Shown here: positions 6,985 through 16,708 of the stretch, piece by piece
Numbering within the stretch: position 1 is the stretch's first letter
Layout of the letters: each line of letters begins with the position of its first letter
Origin: an uncultured bacterium
GTDB taxonomy: Bacteria > Bacteroidota > Bacteroidia > Bacteroidales > Rikenellaceae
Assembly (NCBI GenBank): GCA_905214725.1
Contig: CAJMNH010000024.1
Coordinates: 1 to 18,033 of the forward strand
DNA: 18,033 nt
Direction of reading: 5' to 3'
Made by a program: the position numbers and the translations under genes
The notes under the pieces: model-generated
Told to the model about the DNA's origin: nothing
Seen by the model: the letters and a program-made list of their open reading frames with translations, nothing else
The model's database searches: none

Positions 6985-7002
6985 TTGTGAAAAAAATAAC
7001 AT
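6985..7002. promoter_or_regulatory. Possible Rex- or CRP/FNR-type operator upstream of nifJ
   Basis: TTGTGA-N6-TAACAT is an imperfect palindrome matching the Rex consensus TTGTGA-N6-TCACAA at 10 of 12 positions, and equally resembles a CRP-like TGTGA-N6-TCACA site. Its centre is about 60 bases upstream of the nifJ -7 element. In many anaerobes Rex or CRP-family regulators control pyruvate metabolism, but a chance match in AT-rich DNA is quite possible. Confidence 0.25.
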
Positions 7003-7056
7003 ATTGACTGTTAAAAAACTAACGCAAAAAATGCTGGGTACTCTTCGTGGAATTTT

Positions 7057-7064
7057 ATACCTTT
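7057..7064 (+). promoter_or_regulatory. -7 promoter element of nifJ
   Basis: TACCTTTG is a perfect TAnnTTTG element. It predicts a start site near 7071 and a leader of about 60 bases before the ATG at 7131. No clear TTTG is seen at -33, which would fit a promoter that depends on an activator. Confidence 0.6.
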
Positions 7065-7130
7065 GTATCGGTTTAGTACGGGTGCATTTACCTAATGAGT
7101 TGACTCTTAATAATTTTCAAATCTAACGAT

Positions 7131-10676
<3,546 letters not shown>

Positions 10677-10693
10677 TCCGTATTGCATGATTT

Positions 10694-10733
10694 TGCCGGA
10701 AGGATGCAGGATTTGCCTTCTTCCGGCATTTTT
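10694..10733 (+). terminator. Terminator of nifJ
   Basis: TGCCGGAAG (10694-10702) pairs perfectly with CTTCCGGCA (10720-10728), followed directly by TTTTTC. It lies 17 bases past the nifJ stop and separates it from the META-domain gene. Confidence 0.85.
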
Positions 10734-10784
10734 CTTGCGAGAAGATATCGGTAACAGATCGGAACATAACATAAAATTACGAAG

Positions 10785-11300
10785 ATGAAACAAATTTTAG
10801 GTGCGGCTGCTGCACTGCTGATGCTGGCGGCCTGCGGAAGTTCGAAAGTGAACCTTCCGCTCGAAGGTACGCAGTGGAAACTCATGGAGATGGACGGCAA
10901 GGCGAATCCCGCCTTCACTGCGGAATCCGATACGTTCAATTTTACGCTCGATCCGACGCGGATGATGGTCTACGGCGTGGGCGCCTGCAACCGTCTGTTC
11001 GGTCCCTACGAACTCGAGGGCAAGGACGAACTCGACATCGAACGGTTGGCCAGCACGATGATGGCTTGTCCGAACATGGACTTGGAGAGCCGTTTCGCGA
11101 AGCTGCTTGAAGAGGCCGACAAATATAAGATCGACGGCGACGTGCTGACGCTCTTCGACGACGGCAAGAAGGTGCTCGTGTTCAAGGGCACGAAGGCCGA
11201 ACCGCTGCCTGCGGCCGAATCTGCTGCCGAACCTGCGTCTGCCGCCGACTCGGTAAAGGCCGTTGCGGAGCCTGCTCAGAAGCCCGCCGCAAAGAAATAA
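10785..11300 (+). CDS. META-domain (HslJ-like) lipoprotein
   Basis: The 171-residue product starts MKQILGAAAALLMLAACGSS, a signal peptide with the lipobox LAAC (Cys17), so it should be anchored in the envelope. Residues about 24-130 form a META domain: GTQWKLMEMDG at its start, then GVGACNRLFGPYEL, and STMMACPNMDLESRF, the three most conserved META/HslJ blocks. META proteins are linked to stress or heat-shock phenotypes (HslJ and novobiocin resistance in E. coli), but no biochemical activity is established. After residue 134 the protein ends in a low-complexity tail rich in Ala, Glu, Pro and Lys that is not part of the META fold. No clear -7 element lies in the 51 bases between the nifJ terminator and the ATG, so its promoter is undetermined; read-through from nifJ is possible. 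Confidence 0.92.
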   Translation: MKQILGAAAALLMLAACGSSKVNLPLEGTQWKLMEMDGKANPAFTAESDTFNFTLDPTRMMVYGVGACNRLFGPYELEGKDELDIERLASTMMACPNMDLESRFAKLLEEADKYKIDGDVLTLFDDGKKVLVFKGTKAEPLPAAESAAEPASAADSVKAVAEPAQKPAAKK

Positions 11301-11322
11301 GCGGACGGGACGGCATAAGTCG

Positions 11323-11358
11323 AAAACGGCGATCCGTGAGGGGATCGCCGTTTCTGTT
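11323..11358. terminator. Bidirectional terminator between the META gene and the nuclease pair
   Basis: A perfect 12-bp stem (11324-11335 with 11342-11353) encloses a six-base loop. The right arm ends in TTT followed by CTGTTTG, and the left flank has AAAA. It lies between the convergent stops of the META lipoprotein gene and the second nuclease gene. Confidence 0.8.
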
Positions 11359-11386
11359 TGATAGCGGGTGGCGTTATAGCGGCACT

Positions 11387-12166
11387 CTACCCGAACAATT
11401 CGTTGAGCACGTGCGCCAGCCGGTAGCCGGCATAAAGGATCTGCCGTTCGGCGACGGGAAGCGCCGGATTGAGAAAATCCTCCCACACGTCGGGACTCTT
11501 GAACTGCTGGTCGGGCTGCGCCAATACGTAAATCTGCCGGCAGTAGACGGCGCAGTCGTGGAACCAGTCGCGTACCGAACCTGCGGTGATGGCTTTGATC
11601 TCCCGCTTGGTGCAGCGGTCGAGAATATGCTGGAACTCCATGCTGTTCCAACGCACGTTGCGGTCGAGCACATAAGTATCCCATACGCCGTGATAGTTGA
11701 GCTTATGACCGTCGACATAGATATTGAACCCTTTTACGTCGGGATATTTCACATGCGTCGGGCAGTGCATGTCGCCTACCAGATGCACGAGGTATTTGAT
11801 GCTGACGATGACCGTCGAATCGTCCAGCGACTTGTAATCCCTGAGCAGTTCCATCGTATCCTCGATTCCCTTGATCGCGTTGCCGTCGGCCTTGCGCGTG
11901 GGGTCGTAGTTGTTATCGGCGTCGACCCATGCGGTGTGCCAAAGCGAGGTGTGGGCGTACTGCGGTTCGAAGCGGTGTGTATCCATCCATGAGGCGTAGT
12001 GCACGATGGAGGTGTTGAGGTACTTTTCGATGTTCTTCTTCGCCTTGGGCGAGAGGTTGCACTCGGCGATGTAGGCGATGGCGTCGTGACCCATTTTCCC
12101 CCAGCCGAAGGCGGCGTTGCTGCAAAGAACCAGTGCGGCGCAGAGCAGAAAAAGCGATTTTTTCAT
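11387..12166 (-). CDS. Secreted S1/P1-type zinc nuclease (distal copy)
   Basis: The 259-residue protein has a signal peptide (MKKSLFLLCAALVLCSNAAFG) predicted to be cut just before Trp22. That exposes the N-terminal tryptophan, which ligates zinc through its backbone in S1/P1 nucleases. All nine ligands expected for the trinuclear zinc site are visible: Trp22, His27, Asp62 (WMD), His77, His128 and Asp132 (HLVGD), His138, and His159 with Asp163 (HGVWD). Such enzymes cut single-stranded DNA and RNA and release 3'-nucleotidase products; an exported copy would act in the periplasm or outside, probably in nucleic-acid scavenging. It begins 17 bases after the stop of a close paralogue and presumably shares its promoter. 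The phospholipase C fold is related, but the N-terminal WG and spacing favour nuclease. Confidence 0.9.
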   Translation of the reverse strand: MKKSLFLLCAALVLCSNAAFGWGKMGHDAIAYIAECNLSPKAKKNIEKYLNTSIVHYASWMDTHRFEPQYAHTSLWHTAWVDADNNYDPTRKADGNAIKGIEDTMELLRDYKSLDDSTVIVSIKYLVHLVGDMHCPTHVKYPDVKGFNIYVDGHKLNYHGVWDTYVLDRNVRWNSMEFQHILDRCTKREIKAITAGSVRDWFHDCAVYCRQIYVLAQPDQQFKSPDVWEDFLNPALPVAERQILYAGYRLAHVLNELFG

Positions 12167-12183
12167 TTCGGATAGAATGTCGA

Positions 12184-12954
12184 TCAGTCAAACAGGTCGT
12201 TGAGCACTTTGGCCAGTCGGTAACCCGCGCGTTGAATCTGCCGTTCGGCCATTTCGTGCGTGCGGTTGATAAAGGACTTGGTTTCGTTCTTGTCGAGTTT
12301 CTGCTTGGGCCCGACCAGTTCGTAGATGTGGCGGCTGGTCTCGGCGTTTTCGTGGAACCAGTCGCGGACGGAGCCGGAGGCGATCTCCTTGATCTCCTTC
12401 TTCGTGCAGCGGTCCAACTGATGCGCGTATTCCATGTAGCTCCAGCGGTGCGAACGCGAGATGATCTGGTCGTCCCATACGCTGTGGTAGGAGTATTTCT
12501 GACCGTCGAGGTAGATGTTGTAACTCTTCTGACCGGGGTATTTCACGTGTACGGGACAGTGCATGTCGCCCACGAAATGAATGATGCAGCGCAGACTCAT
12601 GACCACTGTCGAGTCGTCCTGAGACTTGTAATCCTGCAATTTGGCGATGGCGTCTTCGAGTGCGAAGATCACGTCGCCTTTCGGCCGCGGCGCATAGACG
12701 AGATCTTTGTCCACGGACGCCGTATGCCAAGCGCTGGTATGTTCGTACCCCGGTTCGGCGCGCCACTCGTCCATCCATGAAGCATAGTAAACGATGGAGT
12801 GACCGAGGTATTTTTCGATGGTTTTCTTCGCCTTGGGCGTGAGGTTGCACTCGGCGATGTAGGCGATGGCGTCGTGGCCCATTTTGCCCCAGCCGAAAGC
12901 ATCGTTCGAAAACAGCACCAACAGGGCGCCGATGAGGAGCAGGCTCTTTTTCAT
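12184..12954 (-). CDS. Secreted S1/P1-type zinc nuclease (proximal copy)
   Basis: This 256-residue protein is a clear paralogue of the next gene downstream, almost identical over WGKMGHDAIAYIAECNL and diverging towards the C-terminus. Its signal peptide (MKKSLLLIGALLVLFSNDAFG) again precedes Trp22. The full ligand set is kept: Trp22, His27, Asp62, His77, His126, Asp130, His136, His157 and Asp161. Both copies therefore look catalytically competent. Residues between the ligands differ most around 84-100 and in the last 50 residues, where substrate preference could have changed. It is first in a two-gene operon with the clearest promoter in the window. Its role, like its partner's, is probably extracytoplasmic degradation of nucleic acid. 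Confidence 0.9.
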   Translation of the reverse strand: MKKSLLLIGALLVLFSNDAFGWGKMGHDAIAYIAECNLTPKAKKTIEKYLGHSIVYYASWMDEWRAEPGYEHTSAWHTASVDKDLVYAPRPKGDVIFALEDAIAKLQDYKSQDDSTVVMSLRCIIHFVGDMHCPVHVKYPGQKSYNIYLDGQKYSYHSVWDDQIISRSHRWSYMEYAHQLDRCTKKEIKEIASGSVRDWFHENAETSRHIYELVGPKQKLDKNETKSFINRTHEMAERQIQRAGYRLAKVLNDLFD

Positions 12955-12992
12955 AAGATGTGAGATGTTAGGTTAATAGTCGGTTATCCTAA

Positions 12993-13023
12993 CAAAGGTA
13001 GAAAAAGGTGGCGAGAAATCAAA
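12993..13023 (-). promoter_or_regulatory. Promoter of the nuclease pair
   Basis: On the minus strand TTTG (13020-13023) is followed after 19 bases by TACCTTTG (12993-13000). Both boxes match the Bacteroidota consensus perfectly. The leader to the ATG at 12954 would be about 30 bases. Confidence 0.8.
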
Positions 13024-13080
13024 GTTTCGGTGACTTTTGTTTCTTATTCTTTCTTTTCTGGCTGCGGAACCGGATGAAAT

Positions 13081-13106
13081 GAAAGAGGCCGAAATATTCC
13101 GGCCTC
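13081..13106 (-). terminator. Probable terminator of cysQ
   Basis: GAGGCCG (13085-13091) pairs with CGGCCTC (13100-13106), extended by two A-T pairs after one mismatch. Minus-strand transcripts continue TTTCATTTC after the stem, a modest T-rich tail. It lies 21 bases past the cysQ stop. Confidence 0.55.
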
Positions 13107-13127
13107 CGAGTCTCTTGCGCTGCTCTG

Positions 13128-14000
13128 TCAGCGGATGGCGCAGTTGTGCGCGCGGCAGACGAACCACGGGTTTTGAAGGTCGCGTTTGTTGTAGCGGAAG
13201 GCGGCGCCGTCCGCCAGCGCTTCGAGCCGCCCGCCGGCTTCGGAGAGAATCAGCTCGCCGGCCGCCGTGTCCCACTCGTAGGTGTGGGTCGTGCGGACGT
13301 AATAGTCGACCCGCCCTTCGGCCAGCAGGCAGAATTTGTAGGAGCTGCCCTGCTCGATCACTTCGGCGGCCGGATAGCGACTGCGCAGGGTCTCGATGTG
13401 GGCGTAGGTTTCGGGCGTGTTGTGCGAGCGGGAGATGGCGATTACGGGGTGCGTGCGTTCTTCGGTGACGAGCGGCAGACGCCGTGCCCCCAGTTTGACT
13501 TCGTCGAAGGTGTAGGAGGCGTCGGCGCGGGGTTCGATCCCGTCGCGGACGTAGGAGCCGAATCCCCGGTCGGCAAAGTAGATTTTACGCAGGTAAGGAA
13601 CGTAAACCACTGCTGCTGCGCAGACGTTGTTCTCCATCAGGGCGATGTTGATCGTGAATTCGTTGTAGCCGTTGATGAATTCGCGCGTGCCGTCGAGCGG
13701 ATCGACCAACCAGAAAAGTTCCCAGTTGCAACGCTCCTCATAGTGCATTTCGCGTCCGTCCTCGCTCAGAATCGGGATGCGGGTTTGGCCCAGCGTGCGT
13801 TTGATGACGTCGTGCGCCGCACGGTCGGCGGCGGTGATGGAACGGGAATTCCCGTTGTATTCCGAAAGGTCGTAGTCGTCGCGGTGTTCGTAAATCTGCA
13901 TTACGGCGGCTCCGGCCCGTACTGCGGCGTTGAACGTATTGGGTAGTAAAAAGCGTTTGATCTGTTCGCTTAACATGGTTTCGGTCGTATTGATACTCAT
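13128..14000 (-). CDS. cysQ: 3'(2'),5'-bisphosphate nucleotidase, CysQ-type
   Basis: This inositol-monophosphatase-superfamily enzyme removes the 3'-phosphate from PAP (and PAPS), the by-product of sulfate activation and sulfotransfer. With a start at 14000 it has 290 residues. Metal-binding motifs are in order: ITAADRAA near 55-62 (Asp59), SEDG at 79-82 (Glu80), WLVDPLDGT at 97-105 (Asp100, Asp103), and WDTAAGE near 243. The REFINGYNEFTINIAL segment after DPLDGT is typical of CysQ rather than of inositol monophosphatases. A second possible start, ATG 13976, gives 282 residues and leaves a longer leader below a weak -7-like TATCTTTA; I cannot decide between them. No sulfate-assimilation genes lie nearby. 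The frame is open up to 14240, but that part has no family similarity. Confidence 0.93.
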   Translation of the reverse strand: MSINTTETMLSEQIKRFLLPNTFNAAVRAGAAVMQIYEHRDDYDLSEYNGNSRSITAADRAAHDVIKRTLGQTRIPILSEDGREMHYEERCNWELFWLVDPLDGTREFINGYNEFTINIALMENNVCAAAVVYVPYLRKIYFADRGFGSYVRDGIEPRADASYTFDEVKLGARRLPLVTEERTHPVIAISRSHNTPETYAHIETLRSRYPAAEVIEQGSSYKFCLLAEGRVDYYVRTTHTYEWDTAAGELILSEAGGRLEALADGAAFRYNKRDLQNPWFVCRAHNCAIR

Positions 14001-14087
14001 TGGCCTGTTAAAGATAACAATATTTTTGATATTGCGTATATAAAACGTAAAAATATACTGCTTATTGCCTGTTGGCGGGTCGAGAAA

Positions 14088-14135
14088 AACCTCCTGAAAA
14101 AGCCTTCGCAACCGTATTCCGTTTCGCAACCTCCT
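14088..14135. repeat. Nested short direct repeats in the cysQ-rplU intergenic region
   Basis: AACCTCCT occurs at 14088-14095 and 14128-14135, exactly 40 bases apart. TTCGCAACC occurs at 14105-14113 and 14123-14131, 18 bases apart. They sit between the divergent cysQ and rplU genes, upstream of the rplU promoter, so they could be binding sites, though the function is unknown. Confidence 0.35.
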
Positions 14136-14184
14136 AAAAATATGCCAAAACAATCTCTGCTGCTGCGAAAATTTTACGGGCGAA

Positions 14185-14215
14185 ATTGGATATTCCGAAA
14201 TATTGCGTATATTTG
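14185..14215 (+). promoter_or_regulatory. Promoter of the rplU-rpmA operon
   Basis: TATATTTG (14208-14215) is a perfect TAnnTTTG element. ATTG at 14185-14188, 19 bases upstream, is a near match to the -33 TTTG. The leader to the rplU ATG would be about 32 bases. Confidence 0.7.
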
Positions 14216-14253
14216 CAGACTGAAATTTATGTTCGAACACATAATCAATACAA

Positions 14254-14565
14254 ATGTACGTAATAGTAGAGATTGCAGGTCAGCAATTTAAGGCTGAAAA
14301 AGGTCGGAAGCTCTATGTTCACCGTCTTTCAGGCGAGGTAGACTCGTCGGTGAGCTTCGACAAAATCCTGCTCGCAGACAACGACGGTCAGGTCAAGGTA
14401 GGCGCACCTGTAGTAGAAGGCGCCTCGGTGAAGTGCAAGATTCTGAAACACCTGAAGGACGATAAGGTTCTCGTGTTCAAGAAGAAGCGCAGAACGGGTT
14501 ATCAGAAGCAGAACGGTCATCGTCAGTATCTGACCCAAGTTCTGGTTGAAGAAATTGTCGCATAA
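14254..14565 (+). CDS. rplU: 50S ribosomal protein L21
   Basis: The 103-residue protein starts MYVIVEIAGQQFKAEKG, the universal L21 opening, and ends with the typical basic segment FKKKRRTGYQKQNGHRQYLT, which contacts 23S rRNA. It is full length. It is followed after 19 bases by rpmA, the standard L21-L27 gene order, so the two are co-transcribed from the promoter at 14185-14215. Confidence 0.98.
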   Translation: MYVIVEIAGQQFKAEKGRKLYVHRLSGEVDSSVSFDKILLADNDGQVKVGAPVVEGASVKCKILKHLKDDKVLVFKKKRRTGYQKQNGHRQYLTQVLVEEIVA

Positions 14566-14584
14566 CCTTAAAAATTAGAGAAAC

Positions 14585-14845
14585 ATGGCACACAAAAAAG
14601 GTGTAGGTAGTTCAAAGAACGGCCGTGAGTCGGAGAGCAAACGACTCGGTGTGAAGCTTTTCGGTGGTCAGTTCGCTAAGGCAGGCAACATCATCGTTCG
14701 CCAGCGGGGTACGGTGCACAACCCGGGTGAAAACGTGGGTATCGGTAAGGACCACACCCTCTTTGCGCTGACCGACGGAACGGTTTCGTTCTGCAAGAAG
14801 CGCGAAGGCAAATCCTATGTGAGCGTAACGCCTCTGGTCGAGTAA
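14585..14845 (+). CDS. rpmA: 50S ribosomal protein L27
   Basis: The 86-residue protein starts MAHKKGVGSSKNGRESESKRLG, whose glycine- and lysine-rich N-terminal arm reaches towards the peptidyl-transferase centre. It lacks the extra N-terminal leader that is cleaved in Firmicutes. GGQFAKAGNIIVRQRGT and the later GKDHTLFAL are classic L27 blocks. It is the last gene of the operon and is followed by a perfect terminator. Confidence 0.98.
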   Translation: MAHKKGVGSSKNGRESESKRLGVKLFGGQFAKAGNIIVRQRGTVHNPGENVGIGKDHTLFALTDGTVSFCKKREGKSYVSVTPLVE

Positions 14846-14864
14846 GCCGGAAGCAACCGATATG

Positions 14865-14903
14865 AAGTCCGGTCTCCTTCACAGGAGACCGGACTTTTGT
14901 TTT
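14865..14903 (+). terminator. Terminator of the rplU-rpmA operon
   Basis: A perfect 13-bp stem (14865-14877 with 14884-14896) closes on a six-base loop and is followed by TTGTTTTC. It lies 19 bases after the rpmA stop and isolates the following accessory genes from ribosomal transcription. Confidence 0.9.
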
Positions 14904-15001
14904 CTACCGGAGGGAGCATACGGTTTTTTGTCCATTTTTATTAAGACCCGAAACAAAGATGCTGGTCTTGCTATTTGCCGATAATAAATTAGGAGCGGAT
15001 A

Positions 15002-15097
15002 ATGAAAATGGTACAGATTTATTTTCGCAAGATCGATTTATTTGTTTCCTTTGTCCGAGATGAAATTCCGTACAAATCAGAAATTATAGAGGCGTAA
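15002..15097 (+). CDS. Possible 31-codon small ORF preceding the UDG-like gene
   Basis: The frame reads MKMVQIYFRKIDLFVSFVRD and continues to end in EIIEA. AGGAG (14991-14995) sits six bases before the ATG, an unusually good Shine-Dalgarno for this genome. The stop overlaps the next start as TAATG (15095-15099), a typical coupling arrangement. No family is recognised; it has no signal peptide or transmembrane helix and mixes basic and aromatic residues. It could be a real small protein, a leader peptide that opens translation of the next gene, or a chance frame. I see no convincing -7 element between the rpmA terminator and this ORF. Confidence 0.4.
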   Translation: MKMVQIYFRKIDLFVSFVRDEIPYKSEIIEA

Positions 15098-15810
15098 TGA
15101 CAACAGATATTTACAGAGAAAGTTTCGAACAATTAGTCAGGACTCTCCCGAGCGATTATTATGTAGGGGTAGGAAATCCCAACTCGAAAATTCTGATCGT
15201 CGGGAGAGAAGGTGCGACCGAAGAGTCGAAAGAGGAGATAACGGAACGCGGGGAGGTCGCCTTTGCCGATTCGTGGCTTGAACGAATCGAGAACAAGGAA
15301 TCGATCGACTTCAAAGTTCCTTATCCGGTTGGCTATAACGGAAATCCCTTGAATGGACATACTTGGGTCAAATATCAAAAATTGCACGATCTGATTTTTG
15401 AAAAAAGTCGCAAATATGGAAAAGGCGGCAAACTCGACTTTCTGGAAAACATATTCACTACCGAGATGAATGTGCATCGTGCCAAAAGAACGCAGGGAGT
15501 CTCTACCGAAGGTATGCAGGAGCGTAAACGTACGTTTTTCGGAGAAGAGTTCATACGCCAATTTCCTGCGGTCGTATTGGCCTGCGGCAATTATATTAAA
15601 AATACCGGCGTCGGAGAGGAACGGGAGATCGACCGCATTTTCGGAGTCGAATATTGTCCCGATGAACGGGTAGGCGCCCTGCCGTTTTGGGTGCATCGCA
15701 ATTCTGCCGGAACAAAATTGGTAATTCATACGAGGCAATTGAGCGGCGCTTTGCCGAGAGGTCTGTTGGAAGGAATTGCGATCGTTATAAAGGATTTCCT
15801 TCATTTTTAA
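15097..15810 (+). CDS. Unrecognised protein, possibly of the uracil-DNA-glycosylase superfamily
   Basis: The 237-residue cytoplasmic protein is not one I can name with certainty. Residues 22-40 (YVGVGNPNSKILIVGREGA) resemble the first UDG-superfamily motif, in which a GNPxAxIxxVGExPG-like loop enters the active site, and residues 208-219 (LVIHTRQLSGAL) resemble the late His-containing motif (HPS-like) that contacts DNA. Between them are HTWVKYQKLHDLIF, FTTEMNV and FPAVVLACGNYI, the last a likely core strand. The canonical catalytic Asp/Asn of motif 1 is not obvious (GREGA), so it may be a divergent or non-glycosylase member. AGAGG lies just upstream of the ATG. It sits between a small ORF (TAATG overlap) and a WG-repeat gene 12 bases downstream, suggesting one operon. 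GC is lower than in neighbouring housekeeping genes. Confidence 0.75.
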   Translation: MTTDIYRESFEQLVRTLPSDYYVGVGNPNSKILIVGREGATEESKEEITERGEVAFADSWLERIENKESIDFKVPYPVGYNGNPLNGHTWVKYQKLHDLIFEKSRKYGKGGKLDFLENIFTTEMNVHRAKRTQGVSTEGMQERKRTFFGEEFIRQFPAVVLACGNYIKNTGVGEEREIDRIFGVEYCPDERVGALPFWVHRNSAGTKLVIHTRQLSGALPRGLLEGIAIVIKDFLHF

Positions 15811-15822
15811 AACGGTCGTCGC

Positions 15823-16581
15823 ATGAAAAGTCCGGCAGCTCGACGCAATGAGCAAAAGTGTTTCCTCGTATTATTGAATTCATTCGACGTCGCTCGCTAT
15901 GAGTTTATCGATGTGAGATGGGGTGAGAAGTTCATTATCCCCGATAGTTGCAGATACGGTTGGACCGTAATCAATGAACAGGCCTATAAGCTTTCGCCGG
16001 GGAAACGTTATTCAATAGGCATGGATGGCCTTTTATGCGAATATTTACCGAATGAGATCAAACTCCTGTACCGATTTTACGAAGCGAGGAATAAGGATGA
16101 CGATTTCGCTTATGTGCGCTTTTCCGTCGAGAAATATAATCGGAATGAGGCGATCGTTGTCGGGACGAATGGGGCTATGCGCTTATGGGGTTACGCTAAT
16201 GTTCAGGGCGATATCATAATTCCTGCAATTTATGACGATGCGACCGATTTGAATTTTCGGGATATCGGCGCGGTAAAGAAAAATCACAGGTGGTTTTTCA
16301 TTCATGTCGGTGGAGAGCGCATCGGCGGTCAGTATTATGATCGATTGGATGGACCATATCTTGATACCGGATATTTCAGTTACGCAAAAAGGGATTGGGG
16401 CGACGGACGAGGTTTGATCGATCCGTCGGGTCACATCGTTCTCATGCCGCATTACGATACGATGCCGATTCCTCTTTCGAACCAAACATATCATGCTTGT
16501 AAAAATGGACGAAGCGGACTCCTTGACCAAGGTGGAGAAGTCGTGGTGCCGTTCGGTGAATACAATGTTTCCGTAAAATAG
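15823..16581 (+). CDS. WG-repeat protein
   Basis: The 252-residue protein has no signal peptide, so it is probably cytoplasmic. It contains WG-type beta repeats: one from about residue 122 (LWGYANVQGDIIIPAIYDDA), one near 191 (DWGDGRGLIDPSGHIVLMPHYD) and one near 229 (GRSGLLDQGGEVVVPFGEY). Each shows the G-x-hydrophobic-D-x-x-G-x-hydrophobic-V/I-x-P pattern. A possible earlier half repeat is at WGEKFIIP near 33. WG repeats are structural and probably bind other macromolecules; no catalytic motif is seen. The start lies 12 bases after the stop of the UDG-like gene, so co-transcription is likely. Composition is low in GC (25 of 60 at 16201-16260), matching its upstream neighbour. The 127 bases between its stop and the convergent barrel gene hold no gene and no convincing terminator. 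Confidence 0.85.
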   Translation: MKSPAARRNEQKCFLVLLNSFDVARYEFIDVRWGEKFIIPDSCRYGWTVINEQAYKLSPGKRYSIGMDGLLCEYLPNEIKLLYRFYEARNKDDDFAYVRFSVEKYNRNEAIVVGTNGAMRLWGYANVQGDIIIPAIYDDATDLNFRDIGAVKKNHRWFFIHVGGERIGGQYYDRLDGPYLDTGYFSYAKRDWGDGRGLIDPSGHIVLMPHYDTMPIPLSNQTYHACKNGRSGLLDQGGEVVVPFGEYNVSVK

Positions 16582-16708
16582 AGATAGCTATGCGTAAGGC
16601 GTTACTCTGTGAAGTCTTTGTGATACACGTATGATCTGGATGCTCCCCGAATGGGACCTTGTAAAACAGACGGGATATAGCGGGTCGCCTAATTTCCCGT
16701 AGGTATTT

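Noticed and set aside
6736..7126. Plus-strand frames of 64 and 99 codons around the 21-bp hairpin
   Set aside because: They read through the terminator and the AT-rich nifJ upstream region, lack a ribosome-binding site and resemble no protein.
14001..14240. N-terminal extension of cysQ by 80 codons
   Set aside because: The extra part lacks similarity to CysQ and overlaps the rplU promoter; family length fits starts at 14000 or 13976.
14943..14969. Six-bp stem AAGACC/GGTCTT with a 15-base loop upstream of the small ORF
   Set aside because: Too short a stem and too wide a loop to call a riboswitch, attenuator or terminator.
15133..15855. A 240-codon minus-strand frame opposite the UDG-like gene
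   Set aside because: The sense frame has coupling to its neighbours, a plausible ribosome-binding site and family-like motifs, while the antisense frame shows none.
16664..16700. Weak CGGGA/TCCCG pairing between the WG-repeat and barrel genes
   Set aside because: Five base pairs with a long loop and no T run is not convincing as a terminator.
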